Part shown: positions 15,697 through 23,848 of the stretch, in pieces | Numbering within the stretch: the first letter of the stretch is position 1 | Layout of the letters: each line of letters begins with the position of its first letter | From: Nocardioides sp. QY071 | GTDB lineage: Bacteria; Actinomycetota; Actinomycetes; Propionibacteriales; Nocardioidaceae | DNA length: 64,000 nt | Direction of reading: 5' to 3' | Assembly: GCF_029961765.1 (NCBI RefSeq) | Contig: NZ_CP124682.1 | Coordinates: forward strand, 46,681 to 110,680 | Notes under the pieces: model-generated | Seen by the model: the letters and a program-made list of their open reading frames with translations, nothing else | Told to the model about the DNA's origin: nothing | Database searches by the model: none | Program-made: the position numbers and the translations under genes

Positions 15697-18600
15697 GTGA
15701 AGAAGCTCCTGCTCGCCGGACTGCCGGTCCTGATCATCTTCATGGGCCTGCCGCTGCTGGTCTCCCTGATGGTGGTCATGAGCACGACCGCGGCCGCGGA
15801 GTGCCGCACCCAGACCGACCAGACCGCCCCCACCGAGCTCGGGGACCTCGGCGTCATCGACGGACCCGTGGGCGGTCCGGTCAAGGGCAAGGTCACCCTG
15901 GCGCAGGCCAACATCCCGCGCCGGTCCGGCCTCGACGGCTTCCGGGCGTCCATGCCCAAGGTCCTCTCGACCAACCCTGACTTCGTCACCCTCAACGAGG
16001 CCAGCGGGTGGACCCTGGCGCAGATCGAGGCCGCCGCCCCCGGCTATGGCGCGTTTCGGGTCGCCGACCACACCGGCGACAACAACTCCATGGGCAACGT
16101 CGTGCTCTGGAAGCGCGACACCTGGTCCAAGGCCAACGGCGGCCGGGTCACCCTCGTCGTCGACGACAACACCTACTACCAGGGCCGGGCGGTCACCTGG
16201 GACCGGTTCGCCACCTGGGTGATCCTCGAGCGCGCCGACGGCGCCGTGGTCTCGGTCATCTCCACCCACCACATGACCAACCCGCACAAGTTCCCCCGGC
16301 AGCACGGGAACCCGCCGCTGACCCGGCCCCAGCAGTACGGCGCCGGCATGGACATCCTGCTGCAGCTGCGCAACTCGCTGGCCACCCACGGCCCGGTGCT
16401 CATCGGCGGCGACATGAACACCCACGCCTCCTACACCGACCTGCCCTGGGCGGCGGCCGCGAAGATGAAGGCCGCCGGCTACGGCTGGCACAACCACGCG
16501 GTCGACTTCGTCTTCTTCCCCCAGCACCAGGGCGTGCGCCTCGAGCGGGGATGGTCCGGAACGATGGTCTCCGACCACCACTGGATCTCCGCCCGCCTCT
16601 CCATGAACGGCGCCGGCCCCGAGAGCGTGCCCGCGCCTGCGGCCACCAGCGATGGTGTCGTGAACGCCGCCCACACCACGAGGACGGCGGCCGAGCCGCC
16701 ATCCGGGAACGTGCTCGGCCAGCTGATGCGTCTGCGGTTCGCCTCCAGCTACCCGACCATGACCGCCGAGCAAGCCCGCAACGCGATCACCATCGCCCAG
16801 GTCGCCCGCGACCTCCAGGTGCCCCGCCGCGGACTGCAGATCGCCATCGCCACCGCGATCCAGGAGTCCAAGCTGGTCAACCTCACCGGCGGCGACCGCG
16901 ACTCCGGCGGCCTGTTCCAGCAGCGCCCCTCGCAGGGCTGGGGCAGCCGTGCCGAGGTCACCAACCCGGTCCTTGCGGCGCGGGCCTTCTTCGGTGAAGC
17001 CCAGCACACCGGCAACCCCGGCCTGCTCGACATCCCCGGCTGGCAGAAGATGCCGCTGACCCAGGCCGCCCAGGCCGTGCAGCGCTCCGGCTACCCCGAC
17101 GCCTACGCCCAGTGGGAGGACGTTGCCGGCGACATCACTGACCTGCTCGGCGGCGACCTGCCCGACCTGCCCGACGACGGCTCCACCACGAACGTGGCCA
17201 ACTGTCAGGGCGAGACCGTCAACCCGGTCACCGTCGGCACCCTCAACCTGCTCGGCGCCGGCCACACCGACAAGGCGGGGGAGCGGCCCGGCTACGACAC
17301 CTGGGACAAGCGACTGCCCGGCGCCATGCGCACGATCGAGAACGCAGGTGTCACGATCGCCGGCCTCCAGGAGGTGCACGGCCCGCAGGCCCAGGCGCTG
17401 GAGAACCAGTACGCGGCCAAGTGGGGGATCTACCCGGCCAGCGGGAAGGCACAGAACCGGGTCATCTGGGACCGCAACGAGTGGAAGCAGACCGACGGCC
17501 GGCTCGTCGACATCCCCTACTTCGGTGGCAAGGACGTCGGCATGCCCCTGGTGCAGCTGACGTCGACCACCACCGGCCAGGTCATCTGGGTGTGGAGCAT
17601 CCACAACCCGGCCAACACCCACGGGGACGCCGCCGCGCACCGCAAGGAAGCGCTGCGACGCCAGCTGGCCACCATGACCGACGTCGCCGGCACCGGGGTC
17701 CCGGCGGTGATCCTGGGCGACTTCAACGACGGCAAGGACGGCAGCAACTCCTCACACTGCGCGCTCACCCCCGAACTCACCAACGCCTTCGGTGGATCGG
17801 CAGAGCCCTGCAAGAAGCCCAAGAAGGACGCGCCGATCGACCACATCTACGGCGCCAACCTCACCTGGGCCAGCGCCGAGGTTGACAACAGCACGCAGGC
17901 CAGCAAGATCGCCGACCACCCGCTGGTGGTCGCCACCACCGCCGGCAGCAGCGCGGGCTGCGCGGTCGCGCAGGCGACCAACTACAACCTCGGCCCGGTC
18001 AAGCCGCAGCTGACGCAGCTGGTCAACATCCTCGGCCCGATGTTCGACATCAAGACCGTCGGCGGCTACCGCGAGAGCGCCACCGACCCCAACGGCCACC
18101 CGGCCGGGCTCGCGGCCGACTTCATGGTCCCGCTCACGCCCGCCGGCAAGGCCCAAGGAGACGCGCTCGTGGCGTACGCGCAGGCCCACGCTCGCGAGCT
18201 CGGGATCGACTACATCATCTGGTACCAGCGCATCTGGTCGGTCGCGCGTGCCGACGAGGGCTGGCGGCGGATGGAGGACCGAGGCTCGGCCACCGCGAAC
18301 CACATGGACCACCCGCACATCAACGTGCTGCCCGACGCCAAGGTCACCCCGATCGGGCTCGACGGCGCATCCTGCGACGAGGTGGTCTACCCGGTTCCCG
18401 CGCAGTACATCGGAGCGGACCGGAAGAACTGGCACGACACCGGCCCCTACTGGTCCAACTGGCACACCGGGACCGACTTCTCCGCGCCCTGCGGCACGAC
18501 GGTCTACGCCGCGTACGCCGGCACCATCGAGATCGACACCAGCCAGGGCTGGGCCGGCCCGCAGCTGGTCAAGGTCACCACCGGACCCGGCTCGCTGACC

Positions 18601-18816
18601 ACCTGGTACGCACACATGCAGAGCGTCAGCGTCAGCCGCGGCCAGACGGTCGCCGCCGGCGAGCCGATCGGCCAGGTCGGCAAGGAGGGCAACGGGAGCG
18701 GTTGCCACCTCCACTTCGAGGTCCACCTCAAGAACGGCTCGATCTACGGCCCCGACAACGTCGACCCCTCGACCTGGCTGGCTGAGAACGCCTCAAAGCC
18801 GACCCGCTCCGTCTGA
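15697..18816 (+). CDS. Five-domain secreted conjugation hydrolase (two EEP domains, transglycosylase, VldE-like, M23)
   Basis: This 1039-residue protein has an N-terminal membrane/signal segment (1-34). Next is an endonuclease/exonuclease/phosphatase (EEP) domain (about 64-302: TLNEAS with E101, H191/H192, GGDMNTH with D239 and N241, SDHHW). A lytic-transglycosylase-like domain follows (about 355-482: AIQESKLVN with E390, GGLFQQRPSQGWG). A second EEP domain covers about 508-748 (LQEVHG E559, SIHNPA H636, LGDFND D675/N677, ADHP D740/H741). Then come a VldE/ARB_07466-type region (765-880: H801, D808, DHPHIN) and an M23 metallopeptidase (about 897-1024: H923, D927, HLHF H1004/H1006). Transglycosylase plus M23 is normal for opening peptidoglycan in Gram-positive conjugation. 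Two EEP domains added to it are not something I know as described. GTG start 21 nt after VirB4. Confidence 0.8.
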   Translation: MKKLLLAGLPVLIIFMGLPLLVSLMVVMSTTAAAECRTQTDQTAPTELGDLGVIDGPVGGPVKGKVTLAQANIPRRSGLDGFRASMPKVLSTNPDFVTLNEASGWTLAQIEAAAPGYGAFRVADHTGDNNSMGNVVLWKRDTWSKANGGRVTLVVDDNTYYQGRAVTWDRFATWVILERADGAVVSVISTHHMTNPHKFPRQHGNPPLTRPQQYGAGMDILLQLRNSLATHGPVLIGGDMNTHASYTDLPWAAAAKMKAAGYGWHNHAVDFVFFPQHQGVRLERGWSGTMVSDHHWISARLSMNGAGPESVPAPAATSDGVVNAAHTTRTAAEPPSGNVLGQLMRLRFASSYPTMTAEQARNAITIAQVARDLQVPRRGLQIAIATAIQESKLVNLTGGDRDSGGLFQQRPSQGWGSRAEVTNPVLAARAFFGEAQHTGNPGLLDIPGWQKMPLTQAAQAVQRSGYPDAYAQWEDVAGDITDLLGGDLPDLPDDGSTTNVANCQGETVNPVTVGTLNLLGAGHTDKAGERPGYDTWDKRLPGAMRTIENAGVTIAGLQEVHGPQAQALENQYAAKWGIYPASGKAQNRVIWDRNEWKQTDGRLVDIPYFGGKDVGMPLVQLTSTTTGQVIWVWSIHNPANTHGDAAAHRKEALRRQLATMTDVAGTGVPAVILGDFNDGKDGSNSSHCALTPELTNAFGGSAEPCKKPKKDAPIDHIYGANLTWASAEVDNSTQASKIADHPLVVATTAGSSAGCAVAQATNYNLGPVKPQLTQLVNILGPMFDIKTVGGYRESATDPNGHPAGLAADFMVPLTPAGKAQGDALVAYAQAHARELGIDYIIWYQRIWSVARADEGWRRMEDRGSATANHMDHPHINVLPDAKVTPIGLDGASCDEVVYPVPAQYIGADRKNWHDTGPYWSNWHTGTDFSAPCGTTVYAAYAGTIEIDTSQGWAGPQLVKVTTGPGSLTTWYAHMQSVSVSRGQTVAAGEPIGQVGKEGNGSGCHLHFEVHLKNGSIYGPDNVDPSTWLAENASKPTRSV

Positions 18817-18848
18817 TCGCTGCCGGGTCCTCTCGGCACATAGGTGAC
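18814..18848 (+). promoter_or_regulatory. Bipartite motif copy 2 (coupling-protein operon)
   Basis: TGATCGC (18814-18820), 20 nt, TAGGTGAC (18841-18848). The TGA of the first half is the stop codon of the hydrolase gene. The next gene starts 31 nt downstream. Confidence 0.8.
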
Positions 18849-18879
18849 CAGCCAGAACTTTCGACCACGAGGTGAATCC

Positions 18880-19482
18880 ATGCAGAGAGAGCGCCGACGC
18901 GATCCGTACCCCCGGACCTGGGAGATCCCTGTCGCCGTCGCCCTGGCGACGCTGTTCGTCATCGTCATCGGCATCCAGCTGGGCCGATCGGTCGCTAACC
19001 TGCTCGCCGGCGCCGGGTGGACCTGGCCGGACGCCAACGCCGGCGCGTTCCCCTCCCCGATCGGGACCGCCTTCTGGACCAGCCTCCCGGGCGTGCTCGG
19101 CGGCCACGCCGACGCCGGACTGCCCACACCCACTCCCGACGGACTGGCTGGTCGTGGTCTGGTGTGGGTCAGCCTCGCGCTCACCGAGGCCGCGCTGCTG
19201 ACCGCCACGATCTGGGTCGGCGTGTGGGCCTACCAGCGCTGGGGCCCGGGCCGCATGCGCGGCATGGCCACCGCCGCCGAGGCCGAGAAGCTGCTCGGAG
19301 TCACGCGGCTGCGCAAGGTCGCCGGCATCGTCCGCCCCGACCTCTATGGCAAGCACGGCACCGCCCCGGCGGCACCGGTCCAGCGCTCCGCCGGCGACCT
19401 CACCGAACAACCCGGGCCACAGCTCGGCCACGGGCTCAGCCCGTGGCTCCTGGACGGCCGCCGTACGAAGGAGGAGCGATGA
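18880..19482 (+). CDS. Membrane protein upstream of the coupling protein
   Basis: The 200-residue protein has a first membrane helix at about 16-40 (PVAVALATLFVIVIGIQL), an outer loop rich in Gly/Pro/Ala and a second helix at about 95-120, then a basic cytoplasmic part with TRLRKVAGIVRPDLYGK. I chose ATG 18880, preceded by GAGGTGA, over an earlier frame start that would fall inside the bipartite motif. Its stop overlaps the coupling-protein start by four bases. A VirD4-associated membrane partner is a fair inference; no family name was recognised. Confidence 0.65.
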   Translation: MQRERRRDPYPRTWEIPVAVALATLFVIVIGIQLGRSVANLLAGAGWTWPDANAGAFPSPIGTAFWTSLPGVLGGHADAGLPTPTPDGLAGRGLVWVSLALTEAALLTATIWVGVWAYQRWGPGRMRGMATAAEAEKLLGVTRLRKVAGIVRPDLYGKHGTAPAAPVQRSAGDLTEQPGPQLGHGLSPWLLDGRRTKEER

Positions 19483-20957
19483 AGCTGAGGTTCAACCCGC
19501 TGGACGTGGGTTGGCGCATCGGCGACGCACACGAGCCGCGCGGCGGCGAGCTGTGGGTGCCGTGGGACCGCACCGCCGGCGTGATCGGCCCGCAGGGATC
19601 CGGCAAGACCCTCGACCTGCTCACCCCGGCGCTGCTCGGCGCCCCGGGCGCTGCCCTGGTGACCTTGACGAAGGTCGAGGACCTGCTACTCAGCCTCACC
19701 GAACGTTCCCGCGGCGACCGGCCATGCGTGGTGCTCGACCCGTTCGGGCTGGCCGAGGGTGTCATCGACGAGCTGATCTGGGATCCGATCGCCGGCTGCG
19801 TGGACCCCAAGGTCGCCGAGCGGCGAGCCAAGGCCTTCACCGCAGGCACCGTCAAGGGCGCGATCACCGGCGGCACCGGCGACGACGCCGCCCGCTTCTA
19901 CGCCGCGGAGTCCGCGAAGGTGCTGCAGGGCTACTTCCACGCCGCGGCGCTGACCGGCAAGACCCTCGAGGACGTGCTGCAGTGGGTCGCGAACCCGACC
20001 GCGGCCACCCAGCCGATGGAGATCCTGCGCCGGCACCCGCACGCCGAGCCGTTCTGGCACGGCCTGCTGCACGGTGCGCTCAACGGTGACGACCGCACCG
20101 CCGGCAACACCGTCACCACCGTGCAGCAGGCGGTGTCGCTGTTCTTCCAGGCCGACATCCGCCGCCGCTGCGTACCCAGCCCCGGGCACCCGGCCACCGA
20201 CCTGGCCGACGTGATCCGCCGCCGCGGCACCATCTACCTGCTGGGCCGCGAAGACCCCTACGCCTCGGCCAGCCCGCTCATGACCGCGGTGGCCGAGCAC
20301 GTCTTGGACACCGGGCTGCTGCTGGCCAACAACTCCCCGTGGGGTGGCCGGCTGTGTCCACCGCTGGTCTCGGTGCTCGACGAGCTGCCGTCGACCGCGC
20401 CGCTGCCGACCCTGCGGACCCGGATGGCCAACGAGCGTGCCTTGGGGCTGTCGTTCATCTGGGCCGCCCAGACCCGGCCTCAGCTGACCAGCATCTTCGG
20501 CGAGCACGAGGCCCGGGCGCTGCTCGGCCTCACCAACACCCTGGTGATGTTCGGTGGATCCAAGGACGTCGCGTTCAACCAGGAGATCTCCGACCTGCTC
20601 GGAACGGTGCGCATCGGCCGGGTCACCCACTCGACCGGCGGGTTCAACGGCGGTAGCCGCAACTTCTCCGGCGACGACATCCCGATCATGCGGCCCGAGG
20701 AGGTCCGCCAGCTCCCCGAGCGGCGAGCCCTGGTGATCGCCGAGAACGGCAAGCCGATCATCGCCAAGCTGCACCGCTGCGTGGAGGGCAAGGCCGGCGA
20801 GAAGCTGCTGGCCGACCAGCGGGCCCTGCGGGCGCGGTTGACCAACGACCGCCGCATGGTCATCACCCCCGAGGCCCGGACGACCGCCGCCCTCGTCGAG
20901 GCGCGTCGCCTCGGCTTCGTCGACGACGAGACCGAATCGACAAGGAGTGAGCTGTGA
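19479..20957 (+). CDS. VirD4/TraG-type coupling protein
   Basis: The 492-residue ATPase has Walker A at 37-44 (GPQGSGKT) and Walker B at about 296-302 (VSVLDEL). The TraG/TraD-type stretch FIWAAQTRPQLTSIFGEHEA and the downstream TLVMFGGSKDVAFNQEISDLLG are also present. Coupling proteins deliver the relaxase-DNA complex to the secretion channel. It lacks N-terminal membrane helices, which the co-transcribed upstream membrane protein may supply. The gene is overlapped at both ends (ATGA and GTGA), so it is part of a tight four-gene operon. Confidence 0.88.
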   Translation: MKLRFNPLDVGWRIGDAHEPRGGELWVPWDRTAGVIGPQGSGKTLDLLTPALLGAPGAALVTLTKVEDLLLSLTERSRGDRPCVVLDPFGLAEGVIDELIWDPIAGCVDPKVAERRAKAFTAGTVKGAITGGTGDDAARFYAAESAKVLQGYFHAAALTGKTLEDVLQWVANPTAATQPMEILRRHPHAEPFWHGLLHGALNGDDRTAGNTVTTVQQAVSLFFQADIRRRCVPSPGHPATDLADVIRRRGTIYLLGREDPYASASPLMTAVAEHVLDTGLLLANNSPWGGRLCPPLVSVLDELPSTAPLPTLRTRMANERALGLSFIWAAQTRPQLTSIFGEHEARALLGLTNTLVMFGGSKDVAFNQEISDLLGTVRIGRVTHSTGGFNGGSRNFSGDDIPIMRPEEVRQLPERRALVIAENGKPIIAKLHRCVEGKAGEKLLADQRALRARLTNDRRMVITPEARTTAALVEARRLGFVDDETESTRSEL

Positions 20958-21652
20958 CGACCGAGCAGGCCCGACGGGCCGCACCTACCCCGATGGTCTA
21001 CGCGTTCCCCGTGCCGGGGGAGCACGTCCGGCTGGCCTACCGCGAGCTCCACATCGCCATCAACGGCACCGAGGAGCAGAAGAAGGCCCTGGGCAACCAC
21101 GCCCTGCTGCCCCGGCCCTGGGAGCCGGCCACGTGCCTGGACCCCGAGCTGCGCCACCAGCTGTGGGAGTGGCTCGAGGACGTCGTGATCTGGCTCAACC
21201 GCGAGTACACCTGGGACGTCTCCGGACTGATTCCCAGCTGCTGGCCCGTGCACCCGCACCTGGTCCACGAGATCGCGGTCCTGGCCGACCAGCGCCGCCG
21301 CGCCGGACTCGCGATGACCAGTGACGCCCTCGAGGAGTGGCACCGCTACTGCCTGCCGGCGTTCGCCGACCGCATGCGCAACCGGCTGCGGACCCACTGC
21401 GACGACGAGCACAAGAGCTGGCCGGCCAGGCCGCGGCACAACGAGCACCTGGGCGAGGCCAGTACCCAGCGGCGTGAGAACGCCTTCGCCCACGACGTCG
21501 ACGCACTGCCCGTCAACCGGCGCGCCTACGAGCAGCCCGAGCCGACTGGTCGACCGCGCCTGGTCGAGGTCGACCTGGACACCGGCGAGATCAAGGAAGA
21601 CCCGCTCGGTGCGCAGCCGCGCACCCGAACTGAGAAGGGACCGCGCGAATGA
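20954..21652 (+). CDS. Conserved-looking plasmid protein, 232 aa
   Basis: The protein is soluble, with a Trp-rich middle (RHQLWEWLEDVVIWLNREYTWD and SCWPVHPHLVHEIAVLADQRR). DUF4913-like plasmid proteins have this kind of W-x-Y-x-W-x-x-C-W-x-x-H-P pattern, so I tentatively place it there. GTG start overlaps the coupling-protein stop. Its function is unknown; its position in the operon suggests a transfer-related role. Confidence 0.55.
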   Translation: MTTEQARRAAPTPMVYAFPVPGEHVRLAYRELHIAINGTEEQKKALGNHALLPRPWEPATCLDPELRHQLWEWLEDVVIWLNREYTWDVSGLIPSCWPVHPHLVHEIAVLADQRRRAGLAMTSDALEEWHRYCLPAFADRMRNRLRTHCDDEHKSWPARPRHNEHLGEASTQRRENAFAHDVDALPVNRRAYEQPEPTGRPRLVEVDLDTGEIKEDPLGAQPRTRTEKGPRE

Positions 21653-22017
21653 GCGAGGCGACGATGCAGATGAAGGAGCGGTCGGAGGCCATTGGTCGCG
21701 CACAGCGCGCTCTCAAGGCCCTCGGCGAGCACCCACGCTCGAGCAAGAAGGAGCTCGGGCACGCGCGCGAGCACCTCAACGCCTGCTACTCCCACGGCTC
21801 CGGCGAGTACGTGTGGAACGCCGTGGCGCAGGTCGAGGCGATGGCCGAGCGCCGCTACGGCGTCCCCAGCACCGAGGAGCACCGCCAGATGGTCGACGCG
21901 GCCGGCGACCTCGAGGAGCCTGCGACAGCCGCCCGGGGCCGCGCGGCCGAGGACCGTGCCATCGCGCCGGCGACGTCGGCGCCCGATGTGGGACTCGCTC
22001 CCAGCGCGTCGAGATGA
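21649..22017 (+). CDS. Small helical hypothetical protein, 122 aa
   Basis: MSEATMQMKERSEAIGRAQR... is predominantly helical and basic in its first 60 residues, then acidic and Ala-rich. It starts four bases before the upstream stop (ATGA). No family was recognised. It closes the coupling-protein operon. Confidence 0.5.
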   Translation: MSEATMQMKERSEAIGRAQRALKALGEHPRSSKKELGHAREHLNACYSHGSGEYVWNAVAQVEAMAERRYGVPSTEEHRQMVDAAGDLEEPATAARGRAAEDRAIAPATSAPDVGLAPSASR

Positions 22018-22163
22018 CGCCGAAGGCCCCGCTCGATGCGCGAATCGGGCTCAGAAAGCCGCTGAGCGACCGGAAACCGGGTCTGATGAGCACCGCGGCG
22101 AGCCGGCGTTGTGTCAGAGCGATTCTGAGCGATCCCGACGTCGCGGCCGGCAAGGCGTAGACC
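22018..22163. other. Short intergenic stretch with a possible 24-aa frame
   Basis: A tiny frame (22086-22160, MSTAASRRCVRAILSDPDVA...) is visible but has no ribosome site and may be chance. GAGCGAT occurs twice near 22126-22142. No motif of the bipartite class is present. Confidence 0.3.
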
Positions 22164-22586
22164 ATGTCCGACGCGGCGGCCAACGCGCTCCTCATCGTCG
22201 TGGCGATCGCCTATCTGGGCGGCGCAGTCGTGGTGGTCGGGGCGCTGGCCAAGGTCCTGGCCACCTGGTCGCAGACCTGGCGCACCCGCCGTGCCGCCGA
22301 GCCGGTCGACCAGGCACTGCAACGGCGGGCCGCCGCGGCGATGGCGGCCGTCGCTGAGCGCGCGAAGGTGGCAGCGCCCGCCACCGACGTCGTCGCGATC
22401 CTCGGTGCGCCCACCAGTGACGCCGACCGAGGCGTGGGTGACGGCGGACTGGCCGTGACCCGCTTCCGCGCAGGACACCCGGCCACCGTGGTGTTCGCGC
22501 AGGTCGCACTCACCGGGCTCAGCAGCGCCGCGGTAGAGAGCCTGGCTGCGCACGACCTATTGACCGCACCAACTGGAGTGTCCTGA
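22164..22586 (+). CDS. Single-span membrane protein, 140 aa
   Basis: A hydrophobic helix at about 8-33 (LLIVVAIAYLGGAVVVVGAL) precedes a helical Arg/Ala segment and a soluble C-terminus (PATDVVAILGAPTSDADRG...FRAGHPATVVFAQVALTGL). It is the last gene before the second recombinase pair. No family was recognised. Confidence 0.45.
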   Translation: MSDAAANALLIVVAIAYLGGAVVVVGALAKVLATWSQTWRTRRAAEPVDQALQRRAAAAMAAVAERAKVAAPATDVVAILGAPTSDADRGVGDGGLAVTRFRAGHPATVVFAQVALTGLSSAAVESLAAHDLLTAPTGVS

Positions 22587-22699
22587 GCCGTCCCCGGGCG
22601 ACCAGTGCGGCACGACTCGCCGGTCGATGGGGATGTCCGCCGTTCCCGAGGCTTTGCGTGCTGCCGTTCGTCGCGACGACGAGCGGAAGGACATCTGGG

Positions 22700-23848
22700 A
22701 TGGAGCGTGACGTGACGGCTTTGGTCGTCCCGACCATCGGCGCCGTGGCCAGCATCGACGCGGCGCCGGGCACGGTGCTGCTGGATGCGACTGGCGAGCC
22801 GGTCGAAGAGGTCAGCGAGTTCTTCGCCACGATGGTGGCCTGCGGCGCGAGCTTCAGTTCGCTGCGGTCCTATGGCCTGGCGCTGCTGCGTTGGTGGCGG
22901 TTCCTGGCTGTCATCGAGGTGCCTTGGCAGCGCGCGGGCCGGATCGAGGCACGCGACTTCGTGTTGTGGATGCGGCTGGTGGGCCCAGCAGGCCGGCCGG
23001 GCGGGTACGCGCCGGCGACGATCAACCACGCCCTCGCGGTGGTCAAGATGTTCTACGCCGACCGGACCCGCGCCGGCGACGGGCCACTGGTCAACCCGGT
23101 CCCCGACGCCGTCCATCGAGCCGGACGGAGGTCCCAAGCGCATCACAATCCGATGCAGCCCTTCGCGCCAGGACCGCGGGCGCCACTGCGGCAGAAGATG
23201 CCTGAGCGGATTCCTCGCCACCTGCCCGACGGGCTCTTCGACGAGCTGTTCGCTACGTTGCGCTCGGACCGGGACCGTGCCCTGCTGGCGTTCTACGTCT
23301 CGACCGGTGCCCGCGCCTCTGAACTCCTCGGCGTCACCGTGGACCTCGTGAATCCCGGCGACCAGCGCATCGGCGTACGTCGGAAGGGCTCGGGCCGGTT
23401 GCAGTGGCTACCCGCCTCCGCGGATGCGTTCGTGTGGCTTCGGCTCTACGAGCAGCAGACCGAGCGTCCGGCCGGCGAGCAGGCGTTGTGGCTGACCCGG
23501 CGACGTCCGGTGCGCCCGCTGACCTACTCGGCAGCCCGGCGAATGCTGCAACGGGCGAACGAGTCGCTGGGCACGGCCTGGACGCTGCACGACCTGAGGC
23601 ACACCGCCGCTCAGCGGATGGTCGACGACCCCGCCATGTCGTTGACCGATGTGCAGTGGGTGCTGGGCCACGCCCACATCACCACGACCCAGCTCTATCT
23701 GCGTCCGCGGGAGGAAGAGGTCGTCGCCCGCGTGCTGGCCCATCACCGCGACCGGGTTGAACGGCCGTCCACACCACCACCGCCTGTGGACACGGCGGGA
23801 TACTCCGCCGAGGTGCTGGCGGTGCTGTTCGGCGGGACACGGCCATGA
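22700..23848 (+). CDS. Tyrosine recombinase, TnpA-like, first of second pair
   Basis: The protein has about 382 residues with catalytic residues R (STGARASELL), K (RRKGSGR), HDLRH, GH (VLGHAHIT) and Y (TTQLYLR). I chose ATG 22700 with GGAAGGA upstream over a start at 22658. The following 824-residue recombinase overlaps it (ATGA). A shorter plus a much longer recombinase in tandem is the TnpA/TnpB arrangement of Tn554. A GATGTCC/GGACATC inverted repeat (about 22632-22694) lies just upstream. Confidence 0.88.
   Translation: MERDVTALVVPTIGAVASIDAAPGTVLLDATGEPVEEVSEFFATMVACGASFSSLRSYGLALLRWWRFLAVIEVPWQRAGRIEARDFVLWMRLVGPAGRPGGYAPATINHALAVVKMFYADRTRAGDGPLVNPVPDAVHRAGRRSQAHHNPMQPFAPGPRAPLRQKMPERIPRHLPDGLFDELFATLRSDRDRALLAFYVSTGARASELLGVTVDLVNPGDQRIGVRRKGSGRLQWLPASADAFVWLRLYEQQTERPAGEQALWLTRRRPVRPLTYSAARRMLQRANESLGTAWTLHDLRHTAAQRMVDDPAMSLTDVQWVLGHAHITTTQLYLRPREEEVVARVLAHHRDRVERPSTPPPPVDTAGYSAEVLAVLFGGTRP

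Noticed and set aside
13954..17640. A 1228-codon open frame on the minus strand opposite VirB4 and the hydrolase
   Set aside because: Low-complexity composition and no motifs; the plus strand encodes clear families over the same bases.
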